Shown one piece after another: positions 8,267-17,176 of a DNA stretch of 64,000 nt (position 1 is its first letter; each line of letters begins with the position of its first letter). The notes beneath the pieces were generated by a model, which saw only the letters and a program-made list of their open reading frames with translations, was not told the origin of the DNA and ran no database searches. The DNA comes from Peribacillus deserti (GTDB taxonomy: Bacteria > Bacillota > Bacilli > Bacillales > DSM-1321): NCBI RefSeq assembly GCF_002863585.1, contig NZ_PGUY01000050.1, forward strand, positions 1 through 64,000, read 5' to 3'. A program made the translations under genes and the position numbers.

Positions 8267-8602
8267 CTAGTCTCCTAGGGCAAACACATTCTTCTTACGC
8301 TTTATAGCTTCTTTACATAAAATAATTAAGCTTTGGGCAAAGTGCCTGATTTCACTTGCCCTGTGGTCAATGCCCCTATATTTCTTTAGGATCCCCTCAC
8401 ATTCTTCTCTTAGCTTGGTAACTTCACTGAATCCTAAAAAAGTTTCTCCATAAAGATCTGAGTTTAAGAGAAGGCTGAAAGTGTCCGTGTATTTTTCAGC
8501 GTTAGAGAGATAAAAATACAAGTGTTCATCAAACATAACTTTTTCTTCTGTTTTCGCAGCCTCTTTAAACGTATTTGTTATAACGAATTCTATACCGCAC
8601 AT
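8267..8602 (-). CDS. Hypothetical helical protein, 111 aa
   Basis: Start chosen at ATG 8602 because AAGAGGG precedes it by 6 nt; the frame opens 13 codons earlier without a ribosome site. The product is mostly alpha-helical, with no membrane segment and no motif I recognise. It contains a run rich in Glu/Lys around LREECEGILKKYRG. No operon partner is evident. Confidence 0.5.
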   Translation of the reverse strand: MCGIEFVITNTFKEAAKTEEKVMFDEHLYFYLSNAEKYTDTFSLLLNSDLYGETFLGFSEVTKLREECEGILKKYRGIDHRASEIRHFAQSLIILCKEAIKRKKNVFALGD

Positions 8603-8787
8603 AATTGCCCTCTTTTTCAACCCACATATTTTTGCAGCCATTAATTAACTATTATACCTAATGGATCCAAAACCGGCTTCATACATTCACTCTTAATTCC
8701 TAATAGCGAACCCTAAAAATAAGTTCCTCAAAAGAGCGAAAAAGCTAAATATTGGCTATACTATTAGCGGCACGAAAGGAGAGAAAA

Positions 8788-9138
8788 ATGAAAATAAATT
8801 CTTTTACATTTACGCATCCGCCAGTTCTTCATATATTTCCTTCCCTGTATGAAGGCTTAGGTCTCCCTGAGTTATCGGCATATACTGAGCAGCGGTTTTT
8901 ATTTACTTATAGCTTAGGGAAACTGGAGGGAACCGGAAATGGCAGCATTCGGCTGAAGAAAAAGAATAAGGAGTTCGATATAGTCATCCTGGAAAAACTC
9001 CCTGGAGTTGGTCCGATAAAACTGAAAAATGTAAAAGATTTATTAATAAGAGAAGCAAAAGATCTTTTTGTGGCCAATATTCAGGGAGAACCGAATCTGC
9101 GTAAGGTCTATCATTCTTATTTCCGCAAATCCATTTGA
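8788..9138 (+). CDS. Hypothetical protein, 116 aa
   Basis: Start at ATG 8788 behind AAAGGAGAG. The protein mixes strands and charged stretches (SIRLKKKNKEFDIVILEKL) with no signal peptide or membrane helix. No family recognised. It stands alone between genes on the opposite strand. Confidence 0.55.
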   Translation: MKINSFTFTHPPVLHIFPSLYEGLGLPELSAYTEQRFLFTYSLGKLEGTGNGSIRLKKKNKEFDIVILEKLPGVGPIKLKNVKDLLIREAKDLFVANIQGEPNLRKVYHSYFRKSI

Positions 9139-9240
9139 GTTATGGAATCAAGCTTGCATTTTCGTAAATTTGAATTTCCAAGCCGCTGATACACTAATTC
9201 AGGAACTGGCTATGTGACAGGTTCCTTCACATAAAAAGCC

Positions 9241-9260
9241 GCATGCTTAGAAGAGCATGC
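9241..9260 (-). terminator. Terminator of the 9357-10091 gene
   Basis: Stem GCATGCT/AGCATGC; on the minus strand it is followed by GCGGCTTTTTATG. Confidence 0.65.
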
Positions 9261-9356
9261 AGCCATTTACTTTCAATAATGTAAAAGAGAAAATCATGGC
9301 CATAAGCGAAGCTGCATGACCCCGCATTAAAAAAGGCAGTTCTTCCTAAATCTTTG

Positions 9357-10091
9357 TTAGCTGCTCTTTTTAAGCCTGAACAAAGCCGTCATTAAATCCG
9401 GAACTCCAAAAACGGTATCGTCAGCTACGTCTGTCATCCGGCGCATCTCAATCACTTCAAAATCATTAAAGATGGACCTAAGTTGTTCTTCCGTAAAGCC
9501 AAGTCCGCCCTTCAGGCTCCATAATCGATATACCTCATAATCTGATATTTCGGCCCCGCCTAACTCTCCGCCCGGAATGAAGCAGGTAAGCCCGAAATAC
9601 CCGTTTGGTTTTAAAGCTTTTTTTAGTAAATGTAGATAGCTCATTCTTCTATGCGGGGGTATGTGATGAAAGCAGCCTGAATCATAAACGATATCGTAGG
9701 TTCCTTCGTCTACTTTCAACTGAAAAATATTCCTATGTATAAAATTTACCGGTATATTTCTGTCTTTAGCTCTTTCCGTTCCCCAATTTATGGCTTCTTC
9801 AGATGAATCTACTGCATCGACGAAACAGCCCTTATCTGCCAGGTAAAGTGCATTTCTTCCCGGTCCGCAGCCAAGGTCCAGAACTTTACCCGGATACAAG
9901 ATCCCTTGTTTGAAGTAATTCACTAAATTTTCATCTGGATAGTTCACAAAAAAGGGAATGGACCTGTCCTTGTCCGAATAGAAGGTGTCCCAGTTAAACC
10001 TTGAATTTTCCTTCAATAAATGGTCGAGCATCAGTAATACATCTTCTTCACTAAGAATACTTTCTCCCAAAATAGCAGCCCCTCTTTCCAA
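9357..10091 (-). CDS. Class I SAM-dependent methyltransferase, TehB-like
   Basis: A methyltransferase of up to 244 residues. Motif I VLDLGCGPGRNALYLA near residue 70 binds SAM; VDAVDSSEEAI follows as strand 2, and YDIVYDSGCFHHIPPHRR is motif IV. The last resembles the TehB/thiopurine-type group. The frame begins at TTG 10091. A second TTG (codon 8) has AGAGGGG before it and an ATG (codon 21) is also possible, so the exact start is open. Acceptor unknown. Confidence 0.8.
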   Translation of the reverse strand: MERGAAILGESILSEEDVLLMLDHLLKENSRFNWDTFYSDKDRSIPFFVNYPDENLVNYFKQGILYPGKVLDLGCGPGRNALYLADKGCFVDAVDSSEEAINWGTERAKDRNIPVNFIHRNIFQLKVDEGTYDIVYDSGCFHHIPPHRRMSYLHLLKKALKPNGYFGLTCFIPGGELGGAEISDYEVYRLWSLKGGLGFTEEQLRSIFNDFEVIEMRRMTDVADDTVFGVPDLMTALFRLKKSS

Positions 10092-10490
10092 AGATTACTA
10101 TTTCATTCTACTAAATATATCCAGTTTTATAGTTACAGGAATATTAAAAGTACATGAATATAAGGGATGTTTATGTTAGCTTCCCTTCATTAAAAACGCC
10201 CTTTAATGACCGCTTAAAGGTCCGAATTTACGAGTATATATCGCTTGAATATCATACCTAATGATCTAATCAGGCAGCTAAAACAGGGATCCAGGGCTTA
10301 AAAAGAGATATACTAAAATTCTTTTCGAGATGATTTTTGTTACAATTGTTTCATAATTGTTACAGTAATACTCTGGTATGGAGGGCAGAATTATAGTGAA
10401 AGGAAAACGAGAATCCCGCGTTATTGTGTAATTACATTGATCAACTGAGCTTTTCACTGGGTTCAATCTTTAAGGAGTGACTAGTGAAGC
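10092..10490. other. Intergenic region without a visible gene
   Basis: AT-rich, with scattered stops in all frames. A TTGTTAC repeat (10337-10361) is the only local pattern. It leads into the 20-bp array. Confidence 0.5.
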
Positions 10491-10680
10491 TTAAGGGGAT
10501 TTTTCAAAGTTTAAGAGTGTTTTCGAGTTTTAAGAGGATTTTTCGAGTTTTAAGAGTGTTTTTATGAATTTAAGAGGATTTTCGAGTTTTAAGAGGATTT
10601 TTAAAAATTTAAGAGGATTTTTCGAGTTTTAAGAGTGTTTTTATGAATTTAAGAGGATTTTTAAAAATTTTAGAGGATTC
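10491..10680. repeat. 20-bp-period array 1 (TTAAGAGG/TTAAGAGTG core)
   Basis: About ten units begin with TTAAG at 10491, 10511, 10530, 10550, 10570, 10589, 10609, 10629 and 10649, with a degenerate unit near 10669; spacing is 19-20 bp throughout. The first half is conserved as TTAAGAG(G/T)(A/G)TTTTT. The second half comes in three types: CGAGTT, ATGAAT and AAAAAT. No open frame spans it. Confidence 0.85.
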
Positions 10681-11049
10681 TGCTTGTCGCCAAACAAATT
10701 GCCACGAAGCAATCAAAGGGCAGAAAGCGGCCAGAGCCGCTTTACTATACCTCTTTATAATACTAATCTAAGTGAATGACTTATTGGTTTCCGGGTGAGC
10801 TTCAATTCACCGCCAGAAAATGCCGTGAATGACTATTAGTTTTACTTCGACTGAAAAAGTGGGACCTGTGTTGCCAGTTTCTTAGTAGAACCATTCTTTT
10901 TGTGGCTGGATCCTACCCGAGCCTTACACTAACACTGCCGGCTATTTTTGAAGCTATTAATATGATGGCTATTTGTAGGATCAATAACATATAACTTCCG
11001 CCTTACTATCCCTCTATGATTTGTACCAGGAGCTAAAAAAATACAAAAA
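10681..11049. other. Intergenic region without a visible gene
   Basis: No frame longer than about 30 codons with a ribosome site. Sequence is mixed and shows no repeat. Confidence 0.5.
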
Positions 11050-11093
11050 GAGCCTGTCACCAAGGGACATAGTAGTCCCTTGGTGACAGGCTC
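11050..11093 (-). terminator. Strong terminator of the Ktr gene
   Basis: A perfect 19-bp stem (GAGCCTGTCACCAAGGGAC and its complement) with a 6-nt loop, followed on the minus strand by TTTTTGTATTTTTTT. Confidence 0.9.
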
Positions 11094-11173
11094 CTCCAAA
11101 TACCGCTCATGTTTTCAATTAAGTATTTTATAACATACAATCCACCTTTCAGCGGTAAAAATTATAGAAAATA

Positions 11174-12520
11174 TCAACCAATCATGATCTTTCCTTTTGG
11201 ATAACCAACAGGCTCTTTTTTTCCTTTTCTTCTCATAGTTAAGGCATAGGCCAGCGTCAAAGGGCCTAATCTTCCAGCAAACATGGTAAAAATGATAACT
11301 GTTTTTCCAATGGGAGTTAATTCAGGTGTCAGTCCCATGGATAGACCTACTGTGCCAAATGCGGAAGAGGCTTCAAAAAGGTACATAATGAAGTTATGCT
11401 GATCACCTTCCGTTATGGTAAGAATCATAGTGATAGCCATAATTAAGAACATACCCATCACGGCTACGGTTAAAGCCTTTAAAATGGTTTCTAAAACAAT
11501 CTTGCGGCGGAACAGAACGACATCTTCCCTGCCTCTGATCTGGGTCCAGACCGTGGAAGCAAGGACGGCTAAGGTTGTAATTTTTATTCCACCCGCCGTA
11601 GAACCCGGGCCAGCCCCAATATACATTAGGAAGATCAGTAAAAACAGCGTAGACTGCGTTAAATCACCGATTGGCAATGTGTTTGCACCTGCCGTTCTGG
11701 CGGTGACCGACTGGAACAGGGAGCCTAATACCTTTCCCGTGGAAGAAAGCGGCTCTATGGTTTTGCTGTTCCCTAATTCAAACACAAAGATTAAGATAGC
11801 TGCCCCTAGTGTAAGAATCAGGCTGGAAACCAATACAACTTTTGTGTGCACAGATAGACGGCCGGTATCATGGTATTCGTATATTTCATTCATAACTATG
11901 AAGCCTATGCCTCCCAATGTAATAAGGGCACAAACTGTAAGAACTACGGCAGGGTCATCTACAAATGGAGTTAAGCTTCGAAATTCTCCATTCAAATCAA
12001 AGCCGGCATTATTGAAATTTGAAATGGAATGAAAGATTCCCCAATAAATTGCTTTACCAATCGGCATTTCAAAGGAAAAACGAATCGAAAGGATGGCAGC
12101 CCCTGTCAGTTCAATGATGGCTGAAAAAATCAAAACTCTTTTGACCAGCCGGACAATTCCCTCTAGCGAAATATTATTTAATGCTTCCTGTAAAACCAAA
12201 CGGTCTTTAAAAGATACCCGCTTACCCAGTATAAAGGCAAAGAAAGTTGCAAAAGTCATGAAACCCAAGCCGCCGATCTGAATCAGGGTTAAGATGACAA
12301 GTTCGCCAAATGTCGTAAATGTATCTGAAGTATCTACCACAACCAGACCTGTGACACAGGTCGCCGAAGTTGCAGTAAATAATGCATTTAGTAATGGTAG
12401 GCCTTGTCCATCATGTGTGGCAATGGGAAGTGATAGCAGCACGGCACCGGCAATTATTAATGCAGCAAAGCCCAACACTAGAATTTTTGGCGGGTCAAAG
12501 TAGTCTTTAATTTTTTTCAT
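11174..12520 (-). CDS. Ktr-type potassium uptake channel subunit (TrkH family)
   Basis: A 448-residue membrane protein of the TrkH/KtrB family. The four selectivity-filter loops are recognisable by their central Gly: CVTGLVVVD (loop 1), FNNAGFDLN (loop 2), RTAGANTL (loop 3) and GTVGLSMG (loop 4). Each follows the M1-P-M2 plan. KtrB or KtrD works with a cytosolic RCK subunit (KtrA or KtrC) to take up K+, coupled to Na+, during osmotic shock; no RCK gene is adjacent, so the partner is elsewhere as is usual for KtrCD. The start follows GTGGGG. I see no c-di-AMP riboswitch upstream. Confidence 0.9.
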   Translation of the reverse strand: MKKIKDYFDPPKILVLGFAALIIAGAVLLSLPIATHDGQGLPLLNALFTATSATCVTGLVVVDTSDTFTTFGELVILTLIQIGGLGFMTFATFFAFILGKRVSFKDRLVLQEALNNISLEGIVRLVKRVLIFSAIIELTGAAILSIRFSFEMPIGKAIYWGIFHSISNFNNAGFDLNGEFRSLTPFVDDPAVVLTVCALITLGGIGFIVMNEIYEYHDTGRLSVHTKVVLVSSLILTLGAAILIFVFELGNSKTIEPLSSTGKVLGSLFQSVTARTAGANTLPIGDLTQSTLFLLIFLMYIGAGPGSTAGGIKITTLAVLASTVWTQIRGREDVVLFRRKIVLETILKALTVAVMGMFLIMAITMILTITEGDQHNFIMYLFEASSAFGTVGLSMGLTPELTPIGKTVIIFTMFAGRLGPLTLAYALTMRRKGKKEPVGYPKGKIMIG

Positions 12521-12733
12521 GTTAACCCCACTGTGTTATGTCTGTTAACTCTAATACATGTATTTCTTTAGAGCAAGCTTGATGACTATTTATACCCATT
12601 CCTAGAAATGAAAATCATATCCTTGGCTGGTTTATGTAGAATTTTTACTGATTTATACTCTTCAAAGTTTATGTTATTAGCATAACACCTGTATGAGAAA
12701 GATCATAGAATGCTGACTAATGCAGGTCAGGAT

Positions 12734-13093
12734 TTAAGCAGCTTCCTTTATTCCACAGTTTGTTTTTTTAATTTCATTTTCCCCTTCTTTGACCGCTTTT
12801 ACCCCATAAGAGCCCCCACTGGTTGAAAGAATATAATCCGGCTTAGGCTTGTCAAGGTTAGCTTTATGGCCAGCAATGTGAGCATCGCTCTTTTCCCATT
12901 GTTTCCAATGTTCCTCAGACTCCCAGCGAATAAGGACAATCACCTTTTCGTCTCCGCACCGGACTTTTTTAACCAACACTGTTAAATCAATAAATCCTTT
13001 TTGTTCTTCCACCAGTCCAGCTTTACCGAACCGGTTAACCACCTGTTCTGAAGTTCCTTGCGTAACTGTAAAATTCCGTACCTGTACAAACAT
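12734..13093 (-). CDS. hmoA: Heme-degrading monooxygenase HmoA
   Basis: A 119-residue ABM-fold (antibiotic biosynthesis monooxygenase) protein close to B. subtilis HmoA/YetG. The sequences GFIDLTVL, VLIRWESEEHWKQWEKSDAH and the following AGHKAN are hallmarks of that group. HmoA opens heme and releases iron in the cytosol. The C-terminal tail past residue 95 is longer and more charged than usual. A perfect Fur box lies about 43 nt upstream, so the gene should be induced by iron limitation. Confidence 0.9.
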   Translation of the reverse strand: MFVQVRNFTVTQGTSEQVVNRFGKAGLVEEQKGFIDLTVLVKKVRCGDEKVIVLIRWESEEHWKQWEKSDAHIAGHKANLDKPKPDYILSTSGGSYGVKAVKEGENEIKKTNCGIKEAA

Positions 13094-13135
13094 TAATCCC
13101 CATTCCTATTCAAAATGAATTAAACACATTATAAT

Positions 13136-13150
13136 TGATAATGATTATCA
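13136..13150. promoter_or_regulatory. Fur box upstream of hmoA
   Basis: TGATAATGATTATCA, a perfect 7-1-7 match to the Bacillus Fur consensus, 43 nt before the hmoA start. Confidence 0.9.
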
Positions 13151-13567
13151 AATGCCAGGAATTTGTTTAATAAACGTTAATAGAAATAGAATCTTTCTAT
13201 AAAAATGAGTACATATAAAAGTAGAGCATGATATTTTATACGAGAATAGCTGCCTGTGGGTTTAGAAAACCGTCTGTGGGTTGACTTGTGAAGTTTTAGT
13301 GTGTTTTTTTACAATTTTTACTTCTTCAAGAGCAAACAGTCTTACTTAGGGGAAAACTTACAAGACCACACCTTCGCCCTTTTTGCAGGATACAATAAAC
13401 TTCGTATGTTGCTCAGTCTTTGTATGCAGGAAATGCCGCCCTTAGTTCCTTAAAAAGAATCATATCCATATGTAAGTCCAAAATACAGATATTCTTTTCC
13501 TTTTTGGAAAAACTCTACATTCTGAACCGAATTAGCTTTTAATAGGCGCCATGAATTACTTTATTCA
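13151..13567. other. Intergenic region with a two-unit 20-bp repeat
   Basis: No convincing frame. CTGTGGGTT occurs at 13254 and again exactly 20 bp later at 13274, a rudiment with the same period as the larger arrays in this window. Confidence 0.5.
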
Positions 13568-13900
13568 TTATCTTAGAGACTGTTCATCTCCCATTTTTGA
13601 TATAAAAGTAAGCACCCATGGGTTATCTTCATTCTTTTCATAGGTGGTTAAGTAGGAAGTTCTCTCTTCGATTAAATTCCAAATCATGGGCTCTTCAACC
13701 ATAATTTTAATTTCCACCCTGCTATACGTGGAATTAGGATCAATCACCTGGATCCAAGCTTCTTTGAAATCTTTCGAATGAGCTTTTTTAAGAACTTTGA
13801 TTTCTGAGGTTGTTGATGTAGTCATGCCATTACTGAATAGAACGAAATACAGAGCTGCTGTTAATAATATGAATAACAAATATAGTTTTTTCACGGTCAT
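13568..13900 (-). CDS. Small exported or membrane-anchored protein, 110 aa
   Basis: Begins MTVKKLYLLFILLTAALYFV, an uncleaved signal anchor or signal peptide, followed by a soluble region of about 80 residues containing WIQVIDPNSTYSRVEIKI and WVLTFISK strands. No lipobox Cys is present. Function and family unknown. The start follows AGGGGGATAATTT. Alone on its strand, with the nucleotidyltransferase gene about 120 nt upstream. Confidence 0.55.
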   Translation of the reverse strand: MTVKKLYLLFILLTAALYFVLFSNGMTTSTTSEIKVLKKAHSKDFKEAWIQVIDPNSTYSRVEIKIMVEEPMIWNLIEERTSYLTTYEKNEDNPWVLTFISKMGDEQSLR

Positions 13901-14021
13901 AAATTATCCCCCTGATTCCCTTTATATTCAGGAAGGTACCGGAATGCCTTTGTACTTGTTTAGTAATAAAGTCGCGTTCTGTGATGAAGTAATAACGAAA
14001 GTCTAAAACCATAAAAATTAG

Positions 14022-14873
14022 CTACGGGCAGCGGTAGGTTACATAATCATTACAAACCTTAAGTAAATAATTCAAAAATTTTATCATTTCCTCAAACCTG
14101 ACCCGTTCAGATATCTCCCTCTGTACCGGCCGTCCCAACCGTGCAGCGAGTGCATCCTTTATAATTCCATGCCACTCCATTGGGACATGCTTTAACGCAT
14201 ATTCTCCTGCACCCAGCTTTGAGATGATATCATGCTCCCTTATTGTAAAAAATTGTCTAAGCATCCCCAGCACACACCATTCCAGTTCCTCATTTCTTTC
14301 CTCCGCTGAAAGTGATAGAAAATGATCCATGGTGTTCTCAATAGCTATAATACGCTGTGCCCAGTATGTATTCATGTTTACGATTACAAATGAAACGAGC
14401 TGCCCGGAATCCAGATTTATGTTAAAACCGGAACGTTCTTGGCCCCTAATCCGAATTCCTTTTGTCTTTAGAAGCCACCATGTAACGGGATTGAATCGAG
14501 TGGAATACCCTAACTTGCCGCCATTAAAAAAGGGGGATGTTTCTCGATTTGCAGGCTTAAGCTTACCGATTTCGTCCCATGTACAATAAAAACCATCCAT
14601 CTCGGGCTTAGGAAATTTGATGGCTAATGTATGATGTATCTCTTCTGCCAGCTGCAATTCTTTTACTGTTAAATGATGTGCCGTTACTGCAGCAAAGTCT
14701 ATATCACTTGCACGATCATAAGCTTCCAGTGATAAGGATCCATGTAGATAAAGGCCCTCAAGAACGCCAGGCAAATGAGTATCCCACAAAAGAATATATT
14801 CGTTTAAAATGTTCTCTACCTCACTCGGTATCTTTGTCAAGAAAGCCCCTCCCCTTTTCTCTTTCCATACCAT
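14022..14873 (-). CDS. Nucleotidyltransferase, aminoglycoside adenylyltransferase-like
   Basis: A 283-residue protein whose N-terminal domain has the nucleotidyltransferase signature GS-x10-D-x-D, seen in HGSLSLEAYDRASDIDFAAV (near residues 45-62). Its acidic residues bind the two metal ions. The C-terminal half is helical and resembles the DUF4111/ANT(3'')-type helical domain. Such proteins may adenylylate aminoglycosides, but distant chromosomal members often do not confer resistance. The preferred start may be inside the first 12 codons (MVWKEKRGGAFL holds the ribosome site). Confidence 0.75.
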   Translation of the reverse strand: MVWKEKRGGAFLTKIPSEVENILNEYILLWDTHLPGVLEGLYLHGSLSLEAYDRASDIDFAAVTAHHLTVKELQLAEEIHHTLAIKFPKPEMDGFYCTWDEIGKLKPANRETSPFFNGGKLGYSTRFNPVTWWLLKTKGIRIRGQERSGFNINLDSGQLVSFVIVNMNTYWAQRIIAIENTMDHFLSLSAEERNEELEWCVLGMLRQFFTIREHDIISKLGAGEYALKHVPMEWHGIIKDALAARLGRPVQREISERVRFEEMIKFLNYLLKVCNDYVTYRCP

Positions 14874-15085
14874 TAATAATTATGGCTTCTGCTATATTAT
14901 CCTTCAATTGCTATTAATTAATTGAAAGCTTTGTCAGCTTTATCCGTTATTGCAGCCCATCCGCGGGCGATCCCTAAGCCTTCTCTTGCCTTTTGGACTA
15001 CTGTATTCTATCGCTCCTCTCCTACATGATCTTCGCACCTCAGCTAATATCAGGATATATATAAACTTGGCCAGAAAAGAAAAAA

Positions 15086-15101
15086 AGCCGCATAGGCAGC
15101 T
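15086..15101 (-). terminator. Terminator of the 15116-15979 gene
   Basis: Stem AGCTGCC/GCGGCT (with one G-T pair) followed by TTTTTTT on the minus strand. Confidence 0.65.
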
Positions 15102-15115
15102 TTTCAAGTTCACTA

Positions 15116-15979
15116 CTATTCATTTATGTTACGGGGTATATCGAGCTCATCACATAAAGAAATATCTTTAATCTGCCAGCCGTCAGCTACATTGTACCTT
15201 GTCAAAATGATATTGAATTTTTTATTCTGCTTTCCATATTTCTTGGAATAAAAAGCTGCCTGAACCGGCACCTCTGCAAGGAAATATCCTGCATCTTTTT
15301 TATTTTGTGCTGGTTCAAGGAGACTCATATACGATACATGTTTGATCTGTTCCTTAAAACATGCGGATGTACCGCCATGCGGGATGATTGTTTTTAAGAG
15401 GTATGAGTCCCTCATATTAATCGCTTTTGTTAATAGCTCTATCATTTGATCAGGTTCGAGTGTATAAAGGTAGGCTTTTTCCTTTCCAGCTGCTTTCATG
15501 ATCATCAGTTTATGAATAGGATCTTCATTTTTCAGCCGATGTGTAGTGCTGCCATAAAAATGAACACAAAAATGCCCTGGGAATTTATTTTGCAGTGCTC
15601 CAGCACCATGAGGCATACCATGCATGGACGCTGCTATCATTTGATCATTTACAAGCACAATAACCGCTCGGCGCTTCCAGCTCCAATTTCCGCCATAGAT
15701 GTTTTTCATGATTTTTGTGTCTTTGACCGTTAAAGGCTGTACATCGGCATGCTGATTGCCAGCACGTCTCTGAACCTTAAAATGCAGACCGGTTTCCACA
15801 TCAATGAGTGTGAACTTAGTTTTCTTTGGTATGAGCTGAGTTGCTTCCTCCCAGGGAAGCAGCTCCAATTTAAAGCTGATCGGTGTATTCTCATCTTCCC
15901 ATCCCGCAGCAAGTATGTTATGGGTTGTAAAAACAAACGTACAAATGACTATGATTTGGCTGATAATTATCCGATACAT
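15116..15979 (-). CDS. Secreted protein of unknown function, 287 aa
   Basis: Starts with a clear Sec signal peptide (MYRIIISQIIVICTFVFTTH, cleavage probably after ILAAG). The mature part contains KFTLIDVETGLHFKVQRRAG and HADVQPLT, then NIYGGNWSWKRRAVIV and MHGMPHGAGAL, then HFCVHFYGSTTH. The repeated conserved His residues and a Cys-His pair suggest a metal or catalytic site. I recall similar conserved exported proteins in Bacilli but cannot name the family with confidence. Probably monocistronic. Confidence 0.6.
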   Translation of the reverse strand: MYRIIISQIIVICTFVFTTHNILAAGWEDENTPISFKLELLPWEEATQLIPKKTKFTLIDVETGLHFKVQRRAGNQHADVQPLTVKDTKIMKNIYGGNWSWKRRAVIVLVNDQMIAASMHGMPHGAGALQNKFPGHFCVHFYGSTTHRLKNEDPIHKLMIMKAAGKEKAYLYTLEPDQMIELLTKAINMRDSYLLKTIIPHGGTSACFKEQIKHVSYMSLLEPAQNKKDAGYFLAEVPVQAAFYSKKYGKQNKKFNIILTRYNVADGWQIKDISLCDELDIPRNINE

Positions 15980-16117
15980 CTTTTGGCTCCCTTTATTTTT
16001 ACTTATTTTTGTAAAACCTCCCGATTTACATGCCGTTAAAATAATGGAAATGGAAGACCCGAAACTAATTGTGGGAATCAGTGAGAGCTAGTACAATTTT
16101 TTTAGCGAAATTAAATA

Positions 16118-16753
16118 CAGGAAAAAATCATAGCTTGGGGCCGTGAAAAAGGAGAATATTGCTTCAATGTGGGTGCCTCGTTCGATGAAACCATTAAAGA
16201 TACAGGGTATTACCGAAAATATATCTGGCAGGAGATTAAGCGTGAAGCAGTGATTCAAAATATGTCTGCCAAAATTCTTTTTGAATTGAATTCGATCATA
16301 AATCCCATCTTGGACAGCGGAATTTTTTATTTAAGCCTTTCGTATGTAAGTATTTACCAGAGAGGCATGCACGACGCTAACAACGCTTTAATTGAATGAT
16401 CTGTACCCGTTATTCCCTTATTTAATAGTGTTGGAGTGCTGCCGCTGATTGGCAATCTTGATACAGACAGAGCCCAGCTTTTATTGAAACAAACTTTAAA
16501 ACAAGCAGAAAGATTAAAAATGCAATCCCTTATCATGGATCTTTCCGGCGTACAAATCGTCGACACCATTGTCGTACACCAGATTTTTCAAGTAATTGAA
16601 GCCTTGAAGCTAATTGGAGTAAATACGCTCCTGACAGGAATTCGGCCAGAAATTGCCCAGAACATGATTACAATTGGAATGGAAATAAAGGGACTTAAGA
16701 CAAAGTCCACTTTAGAGCAGGCTCTTACTTATATCAAATTATCTCATCACTGA
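16118..16753 (+). pseudogene. RsbR-family stressosome protein, truncated with in-frame stop
   Basis: Two frames in the same register are separated by a TGA at 16397-16399. The first ends DANNALIE; after the stop the protein continues SVPVIPLFNSVGVLPLIGNL and a complete STAS domain with DLSGVQIVDT, the loop carrying the Thr phosphosite of RsbR proteins. The N-terminal globin-like domain is cut short: an upstream TAA at 16112 closes the frame before EKIIAWGREKGEYC. RsbR paralogs sense stress and release RsbT for sigma-B activation. This copy is unlikely to work unless TGA is an assembly error. An intact paralog is at 62754-63605. Confidence 0.75.
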
Positions 16754-16775
16754 AAAACAAAATAGAAACCTTTAT

Positions 16776-16798
16776 AACCATCGTTCAGTTCGATGGTT
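16776..16798 (+). terminator. Terminator after the rsbR-like pseudogene
   Basis: Stem AACCATCG/CGATGGTT with a T-rich tail. Confidence 0.75.
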
Positions 16799-16937
16799 TT
16801 TATTATATCTTGTTTTCTAATCTCCACTCGTCTTTAAGGAACAAGCTATAGCAAGGAATATTTCCGATTATACATGGTATGAAGGACTAGGGACAAAGAT
16901 AAAATAGACGGTGAATAAATCATTTTTCTTATTTAAA

Positions 16938-17155
16938 GGCTCTTTTCTAAAAGATTGTTGTTTTTTAATAAGTTTTGTTGCATCACCTATTGTTAAATCA
17001 GGTTGATTGGAGCGTAAGGTGCGAGACTCCTGGCGGGACAGGTGAGACCCCGCAGGCGAAGACGAGGAGGCCCACCGCCCGCCCCGCGGAAAGCGAGCAT
17101 CCTGGAGCGGAAATCAACCTCTTGTACAATAGCAACAAAGTTTGGGAAAACAGCC
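16938..17155 (+). repeat. MITE-like repeat, copy 3 (simple form)
   Basis: Reference copy of the family, 218 bp. Left end GGCTCTTTTCTAAAAGATTG; right end, reverse-complemented, GGCTGTTTTCCCAAACTTTG, so the ends form an imperfect terminal inverted repeat of about 30 bp (24 of 31 match in the consensus). Inside lie a second inverted pair (GGTTGATTGG and GAAATCAACC) and GC-rich hairpins. It is flanked by a perfect 8-bp direct repeat, TATTTAAA. No open frame codes for a transposase. Confidence 0.9.
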
Positions 17156-17176
17156 TATTTAAAAAACCTTAGGGGA

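Noticed and set aside
11415-12032. 205-codon plus-strand open frame
   Set aside because: It is a shadow of the Ktr gene on the other strand; no ribosome site and poor composition.
12521-12720. c-di-AMP (ydaO-type) riboswitch before the Ktr gene
   Set aside because: No conserved ydaO-type core could be traced; only a normal leader is seen.
17042-17176. N-terminal extension of the DUF2238 gene
   Set aside because: These codons are MITE sequence, seen in other copies in other frames; the real start is after the repeat.
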